A stretch of 64,000 bases of DNA from Dermatemys mawii. Its lineage: Eukaryota; Chordata; Testudines; Dermatemydidae. The DNA lies in the NCBI GenBank assembly GCA_007922305.1, contig ML677365.1:17441417-17505416 (forward strand), given 5' to 3'. Shown one piece after another: positions 10,322 to 21,595 of this stretch. Numbering within the stretch: position 1 is the first letter of the stretch; every line of letters begins with the position of its first letter. The notes under the pieces are model-generated. The model had not been told where the DNA came from. It ran no database searches and saw nothing but the letters and a program-made list of their open reading frames with translations. The position numbers and the translations under genes are program-made.

Positions 10322-10710
10322 ATGATGGGTTTGTTTAGGCTGAAGAAAAGACAACTGAGAAGGGACATGATAACAGTTTTCAAGTACTTAAAGGTTGCTA
10401 CAAGGAGGAGGGTGAAAAAATGTTCTCCTTAACCTCTGAGGCTAGGACAAAACACAATGGGCTGAAATTGCAGTAAGGGAGGTTTAGGTTGGACATTAGG
10501 AAAAATTTCCAAACTGTCAGGATGGTTAAGCACTGGAATAAATTGCCTAGGAAGGTTGTGGAATCTCAGTCATTGGAGATTTTTAAGAACAAGTTAGACA
10601 AACACTAGTCACAAATGGTCTAGTAAATACTTAATCCTGCCTTAAGTGCAGGGGACTGGGTTAGATGACTTATTGAGGTCCCTTCTAGTCATACACTGCT
10701 ATGATTATGT
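10322..10710 (+). mobile_element. CR1 LINE 3' end
   Basis: 'ctgagaagggacatgataac', 'ttggacattaggaaaaattt' and 'cactggaataaattgcctag' are hallmarks of the CR1 ORF2 C-terminus, followed by 'gggttagatgactt...ggtcccttctagtc' of the 3' UTR. The frame is interrupted and the copy is 5'-truncated. Confidence 0.85.
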
Positions 10711-10819
10711 GAGCTGCTATGATACAGACATTCCCAGGCATACACAGGGAGGTATCTGTGTCTGACCAGCTTCTCATTATCACACTCAAGCAGGCTCAGA
10801 AGTAACTCAGGGATGAGTC

Positions 10820-12545
10820 ATCGAATCATAGATCCATAGGGTTAGAAGGAACCACAAGAGTCATCTAGTCCAACCCCCAGCCACGATGCAGAATGTGCAG
10901 TGTCTAACCATCCAAGACAGGTGGCTATCCAGCTTCCTTTTGAAAACCTCTAGTGAAGGAGCTTCCACAACTTCCCCAGGCAGTCGGTTCCATTGTTCTA
11001 CTGTTCTTACAGTTGGGAAGCTTTTCCTGAGATTTAATCTAAAACTGCTGTGCTGTAATTTGAACCCACTGCCTCTTGTTCTGCCCTTTGCGGCAAGAGA
11101 AAACAACTTTTCTCCATCTTTTTTATGGCAGCCTTTCAAGTATTTGAAGACCACTATCATGTCCCCCCTTAATCTCCTCTTTTCCAAATCAAACATACTC
11201 AGTTCCTTCAGTCTTTGCTTATATGGCTTGCATCCTTTGATCATCTTTGTCACTCATCTCTAGATCCTTTCCAGCTTCTCTACATCCTTGCTATGCTGCG
11301 GTGACCAAAATAGGACATGCAGTTAGGATGACCAGATGTCCCAATTTTATAGGGACAGTTCTGCTATTTGGGGCTTTTTCTTATATAGGTTCCTATTACT
11401 CCCCACTGCCATCCTGATTTTTTACACTTGCTGTCTGGTTACCCTACATGCAGTAATTCTCCAGCTGAGGCCTAATCAGCACTGAGTAGAGCAGTCCTAT
11501 CACCTCGTGTGAATTGCAAGCTATAATGCCTGTATTAATGCAACCTAAAATTGCATTTGCTTTTTTTGCACCAGGATCACATTGTTGACTCTTGTTGAGA
11601 CTGTGATCCACCACAACTCCCAGATCCTTCTCAGCAGTGCTGCTCTCAAACCAATTATGCCCCATTCTGTAGTTCTATTTTATTCCCTAGGTGTAGTACC
11701 TTATATTTGTCTCTGTTGAATTTATTTTGTTGTCTATAGCCCAGTTTATCAAGATTCCTCTGAGTTTTAGTTTGCAGCCTTCCACACAAAGCCTCCTCCA
11801 CCCTCAACTTTGTGTCATCTGCAAATGTGATCAGTGCACTTTATCCCTATGTCCAGGTCATTAATAAAGATGTTAAATAACACCAGACCCAGAACAGATG
11901 CCTGTGGAACGCCACTTGAGACTTCCTTCTAATCTGACATCATTCCATTAATAGTTACTCTTTGCGGTTATTTACCAACTATGAATCCACTTAATGGTAG
12001 TTCTACTGAGCATGCATTTCTCCAGTTTACTTATCAGAATGTCATGTGGAAGTGCATCAAAAGCCTCAAAAAGTCCAGGTAAATTATATCCACTACAATC
12101 TCCCTATCCACTAAACCAGCTACCCTATCAAAGAAGAAAATCAAGCCAGTTTGGCATGATTTATTCTTAGTAAATCCATGCTGGCTGCTAGTGATCACCC
12201 CTTCATTCTCCAAGTATTTACAAATTGAATGTTTTATATATTCCTCTAGTAGCTTCCCAGGTATAGAGATCAGGCTGACTAATCTGTTTTTCCCTGGCTC
12301 CTCCTTTTTAACCCTTTTTAAAAAACAGGCACTATGTTTGCCTTGTTCAATCTTCTGGGACCTCTCCTGTCATCCATGAGTTTGCAAATATTATGCCATA
12401 CTTTCTTCAGCTAATTCCTTCAGCACTCTGAGGTGAATTGCATCAGGTCCTGCTGACTTGAATCCAGTCAAATTAGTCAAAAGAAGATCTCTGACATGTT
12501 CTTTACTTATGCTGGTCTGGATCCCTTCTCCTTTATCATTACATT
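10820..12545 (-). mobile_element. Long antisense CR1 LINE with ORF2 remnants
   Basis: On the minus strand the order is ORF2 reverse-transcriptase C-terminal region, then 3' UTR at 10,820. Recognisable blocks are 'LGVVVDHSLNKSQQCDPGAK' (within 11,444-11,665) and 'LEKRRLRGDMIVVFKYLKGC' followed by 'QWNRLPGEVVEAPSLEVFK' (within 10,861-11,253). The upstream part to 12,545 is ORF2 in broken frames. The YxDD catalytic core was not found intact. It is interrupted by a MITE at 11,324-11,446. Confidence 0.9.
11324..11446. mobile_element. 123-bp hAT-type MITE nested in CR1
   Basis: Left tip 'taggatgaccagat' and right tip 'ctggttaccctа' read as inverted repeats (right reverse complement begins tagggtaaccag). 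The flanking 8 bp catgcagt is exact on both sides (11,316-11,323 and 11,447-11,454). The body includes 'ctatttggggctttttctt'. Its insertion post-dates the CR1 that it splits. Confidence 0.88.
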
Positions 12546-12599
12546 ATGCCTATTTATGGGTCAAGCCCTCAGCCTCTGAAAAGTTCTTTGTACAATAAT

Positions 12600-13720
12600 A
12601 TAAAATTATTATGGCACATTGTACCTAAAAACAACACCCTGTACTCCCCATATTCACCATTTGTATATGGCTATATTTTGTATGCCTTGTGAGGTATCAT
12701 TGGAAAAGTCATAGTCTGTTGAACATTACTGTCCTGTTGAAATGTATGTATCATCATTGTACAAGAAGTTATGAGATTTTGCTGTATGTTTGTTACTGAA
12801 ACATGCTGTGAGTCTGGAAAATGCCCACAGACTAGCTCCTTAGAAATAACGAAGGAACTCTGAACACTAGCCTTACATGTCAAGCCTCACATACACAAGG
12901 ATGTAAACAAGAATTTGCAATACATATGAAGGACTGAATGTGAGCACATAGGTAATGGCGCTGCCTAATCCCCATGACACAGCAAGGATTTGTCCAGCAT
13001 CTGGAGGAGAGTATAAAATAAGGGACAATGACATTATCAGACCCCCTCTCCTTCCCCACCTATACAGAAGGCAACATGATCATTTGGAAGACAAAAAAAC
13101 ATTTGAACTGGGGGGAGTAGTCCTAACTGGAAAAGCTTTCCAGTTAGTACATATTACTGTAGGTTTTTATGTAGGAGAAATCTTATTATTTCAAATGTGA
13201 CTTAGCCTGGTAACACTGAGGAAATAGCTTGCAATATCTTTTATTTCCTTTTGTAACCAATTCTGATCTTCTATTTGTAGCTAGTAAACTTAGTGCTTTA
13301 TCTAAACCAGCATGTTTCTGATTGCAGTCTGGGGAATCTACTCGGGTTACAAAGGCTGGTGCATATTCATTCCCTTTGATGAAATGACAAACTAATTAAT
13401 GATCTTACTCTGAACAAGAGGGTCTTGAGCAATGTACAAAACACATTTCTGGGGTGCAAGACTGGGACTAGGGATATGTGTGTGTTGCCTGTATGTAATT
13501 CATGAGTGGCTGGAGATCACACCCTGGTAGTTGTCTGGGGGTGACCTGCCTGCTACAGGCTGGGGTGAGTGGGAAGAGTGGCATCTCATACAGCAAAACA
13601 GGGCATAGCGCACACCAGACAAGAAGGTTAAGGGGCCACAACAATCCAACAGTCCAGATTGTATCTTGGGCATGTCACAATTACATACTAATAACTGCAT
13701 TAAATAAAGTTATTTAGGCT
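12600..13720 (+). mobile_element. LTR-like repeat, unresolved
   Basis: The run 'tgccttgtgaggtatcattgg', 'gaagttatgagattttgctg' and 'gtataaaataagggacaatg' is one I recall as a repeated turtle retroelement LTR. A TATA-like 'tataaaata' lies at 13,011-13,019 upstream of a pyrimidine-rich segment, and 'cattaaataaag' at 13,698 resembles a polyadenylation context. I could not locate matching ends or a TSD, so boundaries are approximate. Confidence 0.3.
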
Positions 13721-14058
13721 GCAAAGTCAAGCATTTGCCAAATTTATGGTCATTTATGCACTTAATTCTATTCCTTTGTGCAGCCAACCTGTGCACCCAA
13801 CTTGAATGAGGCAGGGGACCTGTGAAAGAAATAATGTGACCATGTAATTAAAGATTGTGTGTATTCCTTATCATACAAGTGGGGAAAGGGCTGTTGGGAC
13901 TATATGCTAGGTCTAGAAGATTTAGAGTGGGAGTCTAGCCCAGCTCCCCTCCATCTAGGAGGAGGGGTGAGCCTTCCATATGTGGTGACTGTAGAGAAGG
14001 GTATGGGATGGGACACTGGGGGCATGTGCCACATTGGAGAATGTGACAGGAGGAAGCA

Positions 14059-14178
14059 AGGTTGCCAACCCTCCAGGATTTTCCTGGAGTCTCCAGGAAT
14101 CAGAGGCTAGTCTCTAATTAAAGATTATGTCATGTGATAAAATCTCCAGGAATAAGTCCAACCAAAACTGGTAACCCT
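14059..14178. mobile_element. 120-bp MITE with 'ggttgccaaccctccagg' tip
   Basis: The left tip 'aggttgccaaccctccagg' and the right tip 'ctggtaaccct' are an imperfect inverted repeat. The interior has 'cctggagtctccagg' and 'taattaaagattatgtcatg'. It is a compact non-coding element. The target-site duplication is eroded (aggaagca / aggagaaa). Confidence 0.55.
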
Positions 14179-14199
14179 AGGAGAAAGCCTGGCTTGGTT

Positions 14200-16200
14200 T
14201 GTCACACCACCACTTCAGCTGTCGTGACAGCTTACAAGCCTTACCATTGTACAGTGCGCTGCTGCTTTGGTTGGGGTCTTGCTCTTTAGAATGTTCATAT
14301 TTACTTGTTATTTGGGATGTTACCAAAATTTTCCTAAGCAATGCAAACAGCAGGGAAATGGGGATTTTCAGCAGTTCATATCTCAGCTACACCTGAACAG
14401 AATTTCATGGAACAAAGAAAAAAATACATTTCTAGCTAGAGAGCTTTCTCCTTGTTGAATTCCAAAGGGCTGCTGAAAACAGAGGTTTTTAAGTGCTTCT
14501 AAACATATGGTTGCAAAACTCTTTTGTAATGGACAGTGTTAGGCAACTTAAATATAAGGATCACTGCCAGCTTCTCCTACAACATATACTGTGTTTACAT
14601 ACATTATTCTGTATTATTCCTCATCTGTGTTTCGACACAATCAAAGGAGTTAATAAGTGTTCCTTCACTTAATTGCAGCACTTTGAGGGTTCCAATAAAC
14701 ACAGCTATCATGATGTCATTAGAAGGAAACACACAAACGAATAAATAATGAAATGCACAGCTCAGTGATGATTTTCCATTTTCGCTCCAATTCTAATCAG
14801 GTTAATAACACCCAAGAGCAGCATGGCAGTGCTTTTCCCTTTCATTTTGTGCCAGGTTCAAGTGATGTTATTTCACAGCTTTAATAGTCCTGTCAACATT
14901 CATCAGCAAATCAAGACAACCTCCAGAATAGTGCCATAAAACCAGAAGATTTTTTAATTAGAGCAGAGCAGCCTTCAGCACACCAAATATATGTTAAAGG
15001 GAAATTTCACACCACAACTTCAAGATTACCAAGCTTCAGCTGACTCCAAATGAAGCAATGCAATCTTAATGTGGGCTCAGCTGAACAAATGTATTTTCAT
15101 AGGTTTAACAGCAAGCTTTTAAGTTTTAATGCCATGTCTTTTTTTCCCCCCTTTTTGATGTTATGGTAGGAAAATCTTACTCTTGCCTCTGAGAGCTACA
15201 GATGACCTTTTTACTGGACAAAAGGTCTGTGGGACATGGGACAGAATATAAATCCAGGATTCTGCTCCAACAAGAGCTGATAAATAAGTGAGGAAGATTA
15301 AGGGAGTAGTTTAACGAGCTGTATGTCTTCCATTACAGATATAATTATTTGCCAAAAGGTTTGGATTTTGTATTCATTTTGTTTTGAAAAATAATGAATC
15401 CTTCATAAGGCCCTCTAGTAGGGTTTCTGGATACATTACTTTTCAGGAGATCAGCAGTTTGTGGTCTTGTTGATGTGGATCAGAAGAGGCTGCAGTCATT
15501 TGTTGCTTTTCCTGAAAGCCTAAGTACCACAAGCGACTGGATCATTTGTTATTAGTATCTGGGAAATATTAAAACATGTTCCTGATTCTCAGCCAGTCCA
15601 ATTTTACTGTAATTGAAACCACAGTAAAAATGTGGTGTTTGTTACTCTGCTGATTGAACCTGTAGTTTTCCACAAATTAAGTGGAAAGTGCTCTCCTTTC
15701 ATTTTTCTTTTTAGCAACTCAGTATTCAAAAGACGAGATCTCAACAAAACATTTGCTTTAAAAAAATTAGTTTAAAACGGTATAAAAGGAGAAAATTGTG
15801 TGCGTTGTGGGCTCCATCTATTGCTGATTTCTGTATTGTTTAACAGCACTTCTGATACAGCCATTAGCTTTCCTGAAATCAGCCACTATTAATTAGATGC
15901 AACTTGGCCTAAAAAGCTACAGGAGGGATCTTGGTCGTCCTTGGAGATCTGTGCATGGAGAGCCCCCTCCATATGTGGAAAAGCGTCTCCGCCACTACTA
16001 TAGCTGTTTTCCCACCTCTTACATACATTGCACTCTGGTTCTGTGGTCCGTCATGAGCGATTAATAGGGGGGCTGTGAGTGACACCCCTCACTCCCCTCA
16101 GTCGGCAGAGATTTGTCAGAAAATTTAACACAGCCAAGGACTCCTTCTAAGATACTTATTGAGTGGATTTGTAGATACTCTAACATATTAATTCAGCATG
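14200..16200. other. Repeat-poor stretch, no gene seen
   Basis: No transposon, simple repeat or coding exon was recognised. The segment 14,720-15,400 has several homeodomain-type TAAT/ATTA cores, for example 'ttttttaattagagc' near 14,950. It stands out only because its surroundings are repeat-dense; conservation cannot be judged from one sequence. Confidence 0.35.
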
Positions 16201-16239
16201 TTGACATGGTTATTGGGATGTTTCCTGCATAAATATATT

Positions 16240-16700
16240 GGTTTGGTTTAATAGGGAGCAGCAAGGAAAAACAAGAACAAAGGATAGCTCAAGAAAAGGC
16301 ACATCTTTGCAAACAATAGAGGGTTCTTGAGAGAATGCTGAGTCAGGAAAAGACCCATGGACAGTAGCAATCAAAAGAACTGTGTCAAGTTCTTGATTGG
16401 GAGGAATTGTTTGGGAGAAATGAGAGAACAGTCACCCACTGAGGTGTCTGAAGTTAGGCCTGCTTAGGTTACCATCTGGGGAGGTTGAGCCTTTAGGTAA
16501 GAAAGACGCTCATTGAGACTGTTTTAAAAATCCTGTTTTTCCTCTAACACTTTGTATTTACTGTTAAAATAAACAATACTTAGGTTTTAAGAAGACTCTC
16601 TGATCACTTTATAAACCACTGATCTCAGATTCCTGAAGGGAAGAACCCCAGGTGCCAAATCCAGTTGGCATTGCTGGGTAAGCAGAGTTGATACACAGGG
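16240..16700 (+). mobile_element. Possible LTR fragment
   Basis: 'tttgtatttactgttaaaat' followed by 'aaataaacaatacttagg', 'gactctctgatcactttata' and 'ctgaagggaagaacccc' resembles the R-U5 part of turtle LTR elements, with an AATAAA signal at 16,568. No terminal repeat pair or TSD was found, so this is tentative. Confidence 0.25.
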
Positions 16701-16702
16701 TA

Positions 16703-17600
16703 CAGAAACTCCTCACTTAAAGTCATCCTGGTTAACACTGTTTCGTTGCTGACCAATTAGGGAACATGCTCATTTAAAGTTGTGCAGTACTCCCTTCTAA
16801 TGTCATTTGGCAGCCTCCTGCATTGTCCACTGCTTGCAGGAACAGCAGCCCGTTGCAGCTAGCTGGTGGGAGTTTGGAACCAGAGTGGACTGGTAGCCCT
16901 CCTATCAGCTTCCCGCTCCCCTAAGTTCCCTGTGAAGCAGCTGCCCAGCAGGCTATCAAGTGCTGGCAGTTCAGATGTCCCTGCCCCCACTGCCATGTGC
17001 TGCTCCTGCTCTCTGCCTTGGAGCTGCTCCCGGGAGCCTCCTGCTTGCTGTGCAGAGATGGAAAGGGGGGGGGCTAATATCAAGGTATACCCCTCCCCCC
17101 ACTCCTGCACCCCACTTACCCCTTCTCCATATATAGCAGGCTGGGGACACAGAGGGAGAGAGACAGAGCTTGGGGCAGCAGCTGTCTCAACTTCCTGATC
17201 CACTTAAAAAGATAATGTACTTAAGAAGGGGGTCAGCCTACTTAAAGGGGCAATGCACATCTCTCTCTTTCCCACACGCAAGGTGTGTGTCTGTCTATGT
17301 ATGCTATGCTGTCTCCCCTCCCTCCATTCATACTGCCTTGTACAGTGTGAGGCTACATTAACAACAATGTGTTAACCCTTGAAGGCTCAGCCAATTGCTA
17401 GTTCATTATTTAGCAGTAAGGCATTCCCTGGGAAATATCCCACCCTCTGACTCCTCCACCTCAACCAAGCTTCACAATCATCATCACTGTGTAGCAGTAT
17501 TAAATTGTTCATTTAAAACTTATACTGTGTATGTATATATACTATATATATATATATATGTACTATATGTATATATACTATATATGTATATGTACTATAT
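16703..17600 (+). mobile_element. Non-autonomous DNA element, 5' part only
   Basis: The segment starts near 'aactcctcacttaaagtcat' and includes 'gcagctagctggtgggag', a G-run near 17,065, a 'ccatatatagcaggctgggg' block and 'gtgttaacccttgaaggctc'. I recall the full family as having 'ctcctcactta' inverted tips. The right tip is absent here; the copy stops in a TA-rich repeat. Open frames on both strands across 16,859-17,203 are chance GC-rich frames. Confidence 0.4.
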
Positions 17601-17602
17601 GC
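17517..17602. repeat. TA-rich low-complexity tract
   Basis: Alternating TA with TATG/TACTA interruptions, about 85 bases. Confidence 0.9.
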
Positions 17603-17744
17603 CGAGACTCAATCAAGCAGTGGAAAAAGTAAAGACACAAGGCCTAGGAGTTGAGGAGAGCACACTCAGAGACCAAGAAGGGGACATAGGTGTTGCTAGC
17701 CCTGTAACCATAACACTTATATGACCCCCATTGCATAATACTTG

Positions 17745-17990
17745 AGTACCTTATAATCTAATGAGTTTATCCTCACCACATCCCTGTAAGGTAGGGAAGT
17801 ACTGAGGCGCAGAGGAGCTAAGCCCCAGATCCACAAAAGTATTTAAGGATTTGAAATCAATGAAAGTTAGGAACCTAAGCACCTTTGTGGATCTGGGCTC
17901 AAGTGATATGTCCAAGAGGACACAAGAAATCTGTAACACTGCAGAGAATTGAACCCAGGTTTTCCAAGTCCCTGGTTAGCACCTTAAGTA
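17745..17990 (+). mobile_element. MIR-like SINE, split
   Basis: 'gtactgaggcgcagaggagctaag' is followed, after an insert, by 'atatgtccaagaggacaca', 'gaattgaacccaggttt' and 'ccaagtccctgg'. This matches the layout of MIR SINEs, where 'actgaggcacagagaggttaag' precedes 'gcccaaggtcacacag' and 'attcgaacccagg'. The element is old and diverged. A palindrome of about 79 bases lies between the two halves. Confidence 0.65.
17822..17900. mobile_element. Short palindromic MITE inside the MIR-like SINE
   Basis: Arms 'gccccagatccacaaaagta' (17,822 onward) and 'acctttgtggatctgggctc' (to 17,900) are inverted repeats joined by a short AT-rich centre. The insertion separates two parts of a MIR-like SINE that are normally contiguous. 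Confidence 0.7.
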
Positions 17991-18009
17991 CGGGACCCCT
18001 TTTAATGAA

Positions 18010-18524
18010 GCTTTCTAGTGCCAGAACTGCTGGTGGTTATGGCTCCTTAAATGGATTGCCCTGATCTCCCATGGGTCTCAGGGGATCTGCAGAATCTGTG
18101 CCTTGGTCCTGCAGTCTGTCTCACGGGAGGGCAATGACCCCCAGTGGGATGATGTGATGGAAACTCCCTCCAGCTGATGTGTTTTACTGTTCTTGGGTTT
18201 AGTCCTGAATGCTTTATTTTTTCAAATAAACATATACATCACCACCTAATACATGCATAGCACTCATTTCTTTTCCAAATTCACAATCCAAAATAGCCAG
18301 AAAGAGAAACACTTTCAAGTCAATCAAAGCTAAATTAATCAAATACAAACCTTCATTTAACTTTTAAATGGCAATGAAGCTTTGAAAAAGTGTTCTATCT
18401 CTAAAATTTCATGTACACATTATGACTTCATTTTTTTAAAATTTACCTTGGCAACATTTCTGGAATACATCCATAAAATACAATCTTCTGTAGGAAACTT
18501 ACTTCCGAAAAACAATTTTCTACA
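18010..18524. other. No gene or clear repeat seen
   Basis: Mixed composition, with 'caaataaacatatacatc' near 18,224. Nothing was recognised with confidence. Confidence 0.4.
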
Positions 18525-19592
18525 TTGAATCAGAGAAACATAGGGAGAAGGGACCTTGAGAGGTCATCTAGTACAGCCACCTGTGCTGAGCCTGTTCCTT
18601 ACAGGTGTTTGTCTAACATGTTTTTTAAAATCTCCAAAGATTGGGATTCCACGTCCTCCATGGGAAGGCTATTCCAGTGCTTAACTACCATTGCAGTCAG
18701 AAAGTTCTTCCTAATATCTAACCTAAATCTCCCTTTCTGCAGATTAAGCCCATTATTTCTTTTCTTATTTTCAGTAGACATGGGGGAAAAAATTATCACC
18801 ATCCTCTTTATAACAAGTCTTCAAATATGTTAAGGGCTATTGGTGCCTTCCCCATCCCGGTCTTCTTTACTCATTACTTAATTTGCCAAGGTTTTTTAAC
18901 CTTTCCTCAGAGGTCACATTACCATTGTTGTTGCTCTCCTCTGGACTCTTCAGTTTCTCCCCATCTTTCTTAAAGTGTGGCCCCCAAAACTGGACATATT
19001 ATGCCAGTTAAGGCCTTACCAGTGCAGAGTAAAGTGGGACAGTACATCCCAGAATGATATTAGCCCTTTTTGCCACTGTATCACATTGCTGAGTCATTCA
19101 ATTTTTGATTTAGTATAATCCTCACATCCTTTACAGCAGTACACCCATTACAGTTATTCCCATTTTACAGTTGTAAATTTTATTTTTTCCTTCCTGTGTA
19201 ATATTTTGCATTGTTTTATGAATATATTTAAGTTATCTAAACATTCTTTAATCTGCCCTTTCCCTATTATGGCTTGCACTCCTTCCCCCTTGTTCCTAAT
19301 ATTAATTGAGTTTAGCATCTGGTCACAATTTACCTTTTAATGAAGAATGAAGCATTAAACACCTTAGCCTTCTTGATGTTGTCCATTATTTGCAGTGCTC
19401 CTTTCCTGTTAAGTAGTGGACCTACACTTCCCTTCATATTTTTCTTGTTCCTAATGTATTTATAGAACCTCTTATTGTTTTTTGGGTCTCTTGCGAGGTG
19501 TAACTCATTTTGTACCTTAGCCCAGAGTCCTATCAAACCCAATGGCAAGTTCCCAGCACAGAAAAGTGCTCCTCTTTTGCCCCTCAACAAAA
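18525..19592 (-). mobile_element. Antisense CR1 LINE, two ORF2 regions
   Basis: The 3' end lies at 18,525 ('gaaacatagggagaaggga'). The minus strand encodes '[22 protein letters not shown]' near 18,640-18,730. Farther upstream it encodes 'NELHLARDPKNNKRFYKYIRNKK' then 'GPLLNRKGALQIMDNIKKAKVFNASF' (19,330-19,500), the linker between endonuclease and reverse transcriptase. The catalytic palm between these blocks is missing or unreadable, so this copy carries an internal deletion or heavy decay. Confidence 0.85.
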
Positions 19593-19599
19593 TCAATCA

Positions 19600-19825
19600 A
19601 TAGCAATAAGAAAAAAGAATAAATGGACATAAATCTGACATCAGGAATCATAACATACAAAACCCAGTAGGAGAACACTTCAATCTCACTGGCCATTCTA
19701 TTAAAGACTTAAAGGTGTTAATTTTAAAACAGAAAAACTTCCAAAACAGACTCCAATGAGAAGCTGATGAATTGGAATTAATTTGCAAATTGGACACTGT
19801 CAGCCAAGAATTAAACAGAGTGTAA
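19600..19825 (+). pseudogene. Penelope-like ORF 3' end (GIY-YIG region), left part
   Basis: The frame from 19,616 reads 'RINGHKSDIRNHNIQNPVG' then 'EHFNLTGHSIKDLKVLI', then '...FQNRLQ', an in-frame TGA, and 'EADELELICKLDT'. The 'NGH...PVGEHFN..GHS..DL.V' pattern is the C-terminal part of PLE GIY-YIG endonucleases. A solo LTR cuts in at 19,821, and the 3' UTR resumes at 21,240. The copy is dead, with an in-frame stop and 5' truncation. The PLE assignment rests on motif memory. Confidence 0.6.
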
Positions 19826-20329
19826 CCCTTCTGCCCATCAGAGTTGTCAGCAACAAGGGCCGGGTTCAGTATCGAGGGGTTCCATTCCAATAGCACAATA
19901 CAAAACCGGCTCGAACCCCCACCCAGTGACCTGGGACAACCATATACCACCCCTCTGGGCATCTCTAAGAGACAATACTTCCCCTCTCGCAAGCACAGAG
20001 TCTGAGTGTACCAAAAGCCTTTTAATAGCAGGGAGAAACAATGTGGCATTATATTGGGGAAACACCACAAACAAGATTAATAAACCAAACCATGAACCAG
20101 AAGCCTCCCTCCCAGCCAATAGGCTGAGTCCTTCCCTTTGGCTCTTGAGTTCCACAATCCCAAAAAGTCACTCTATAGTCCCAAAAGTCCAACAGCCCAA
20201 GAGTCTCTGTTCTTGGTCAGTGCAGAGTTCAAAAGTCAATCGGCAGAGTCTTACCTCCCAGCGTGGGTGGAAATGGAGGGTAGGACAAGGGGCACCTTAC
20301 GTGGTCCGAGGCCAACTGCGCCGCCTCTC

Positions 20330-20620
20330 CGTGGGGTTCCGCTGCAGCCCTCACTGCAACCCGCTCTGCTCCGCTGGCCATCCCACGAACCGCTCTGCCA
20401 GTTGATCTGCTAGCTGCTCTGCTGGCCGATACTTGAACTGCTCTGCNNNNNNNNNNNNNNNNNNNNNNNNNNNNNNNNNNNNNNNNNNNNNNNNNNNNNN
20501 NNNNNNNNNNNNNNNNNNNNNNNNNNNNNNNNNNNNNNNNNNNNNNGCAGCACCAACTACTCCGCTAGCCATCCTGCTAGCCGACACATGGACTGCTCTG
20601 CTGCACCAGTCACTGTGCAC
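20330..20620. repeat. Degenerate 'ctgctctgctggcc' reiteration around the gap
   Basis: Motifs such as 'gctctgctccgctggccatc', 'ctgctctgctggccg' and 'ctccgctagccatcctgc' recur on both sides of the N run. This suggests a variable-number tandem array inside the LTR that the assembly could not span. Confidence 0.6.
20447..20546. other. Assembly gap (100 N)
   Basis: Exactly 100 Ns, the usual placeholder for a gap of unknown length. True spacing across this point is therefore uncertain. Confidence 0.98.
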
Positions 20621-21239
20621 TATTTTCAGGCCCCTTGACTTAAGACAGTGCTCAGTGACTTCTTTAGCTCTTAGTAGATTTCAGCTCTTAAGTGATTTCA
20701 GCATATAGCACAGGAGCCTTAGTGCAGGTGCACCAGTGAGCCTAAAGTGATTTCAGCTCAGCAGCCTGAACCCAGGCTCCTAATGGAAGCAAAATTTAAA
20801 TCCAACATTCCACAGTGGAGAGAGGCAGGGTGCAATAGGCCTGTAGTGCCCTCAAACAAAGCCCTCACCAAAAGGTATAGGTGCTTGTCCATAGCCTCTC
20901 TCAATCTCAGAGTGTTCTGAAACACCTGGCTCTTGCCCAGTGAGTGCTACCTAGATGATGGCGAGTCCCTCCATCATAACAAGGGCCAAGTACATGTCCA
21001 TAGTCCTTCATTCACATAATCAGGGTAACATCACTTTATCATTCCTGTCCCAATAACAGAGAAACTGGGGCTCCCACATCAGCCGAAGTGGCCATGTGAG
21101 CTGCTGTGAGCTCAGGCTAGGCGCGGTGGGTGTGCCTATGCAAATTGATCAGCCCCGAAGTTATTTTCCATAACTCACTGCAATTCCCATAATTCACCAC
21201 CAGATGTCAGAATAGATCTCATTCCTGACACTGCTTACA

Positions 21240-21595
21240 CAGAGACTATGAGTGGCTTTGTCATTATACTAATTGATTGCATTTTCCTAGTTTAGTCTCT
21301 TTTACAGATTCTTATCAACTGACAGACATAGATAAGAAACAGTGTAAATTTTCACTACAAAAGGTTTTTTTCTCCTGCTGATAATGGCCCATCCAAATTT
21401 AACAGCCTCTTAGAATTGGTATGGTAATTTACAACTTTTTTTTTCTTTCTGTGTATATAAATGCATCTTACTTCTGTTTGTTCCATTCTATGCATCTGAT
21501 GAAGTGGGCTGTAGCCCACGAAAGCTTATGCTGAAATAAACTGGATAGTCTCTAAGGTACTACAAGTAATCCTCGTTTTCTTCATAAGACAGAAG
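21240..21595 (+). mobile_element. Penelope-like element 3' UTR and tail, right part
   Basis: After the LTR the element resumes with 'agagactatgagtggctttg'. It continues through 'cactacaaaaggtttttttc' and ends with 'gcatctgatgaagtgggctg', 'cccacgaaagcttatgctg', then 'tagtctctaaggtactacaa'. The tail is homologous to the antisense block at 579-720. Confidence 0.65.

Larger units (their letters stand above)
19821..21239 (-). mobile_element. Solo LTR inserted in the Penelope-like element
   Basis: The ends are TGTAACCC...GCTTACA, a TG...CA pair with a 5-bp inverted tip. The 5-bp duplication cagag lies at 19,816-19,820 and 21,240-21,244 exactly. On the minus strand an ATTAAA polyadenylation-type signal near 20,024 is followed by a probable R-U5 region. 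That sets the orientation. No internal gag or pol sequence is present, so it is a solo LTR. It contains the assembly gap. Chance frames inside, for example 19,926-20,405, are not genes. Confidence 0.8.

Noticed and set aside
16859..17203. Overlapping open frames of about 110 codons on both strands
   Set aside because: Both frames arise from the GC-rich interior of a non-autonomous DNA element and have no domain-like features.
19926..20405. 159-codon plus-strand open frame
   Set aside because: It is antisense to a solo LTR whose ends and TSD are clear.
20447..20546. Frames with long X runs across the gap
   Set aside because: They are produced by translating Ns.
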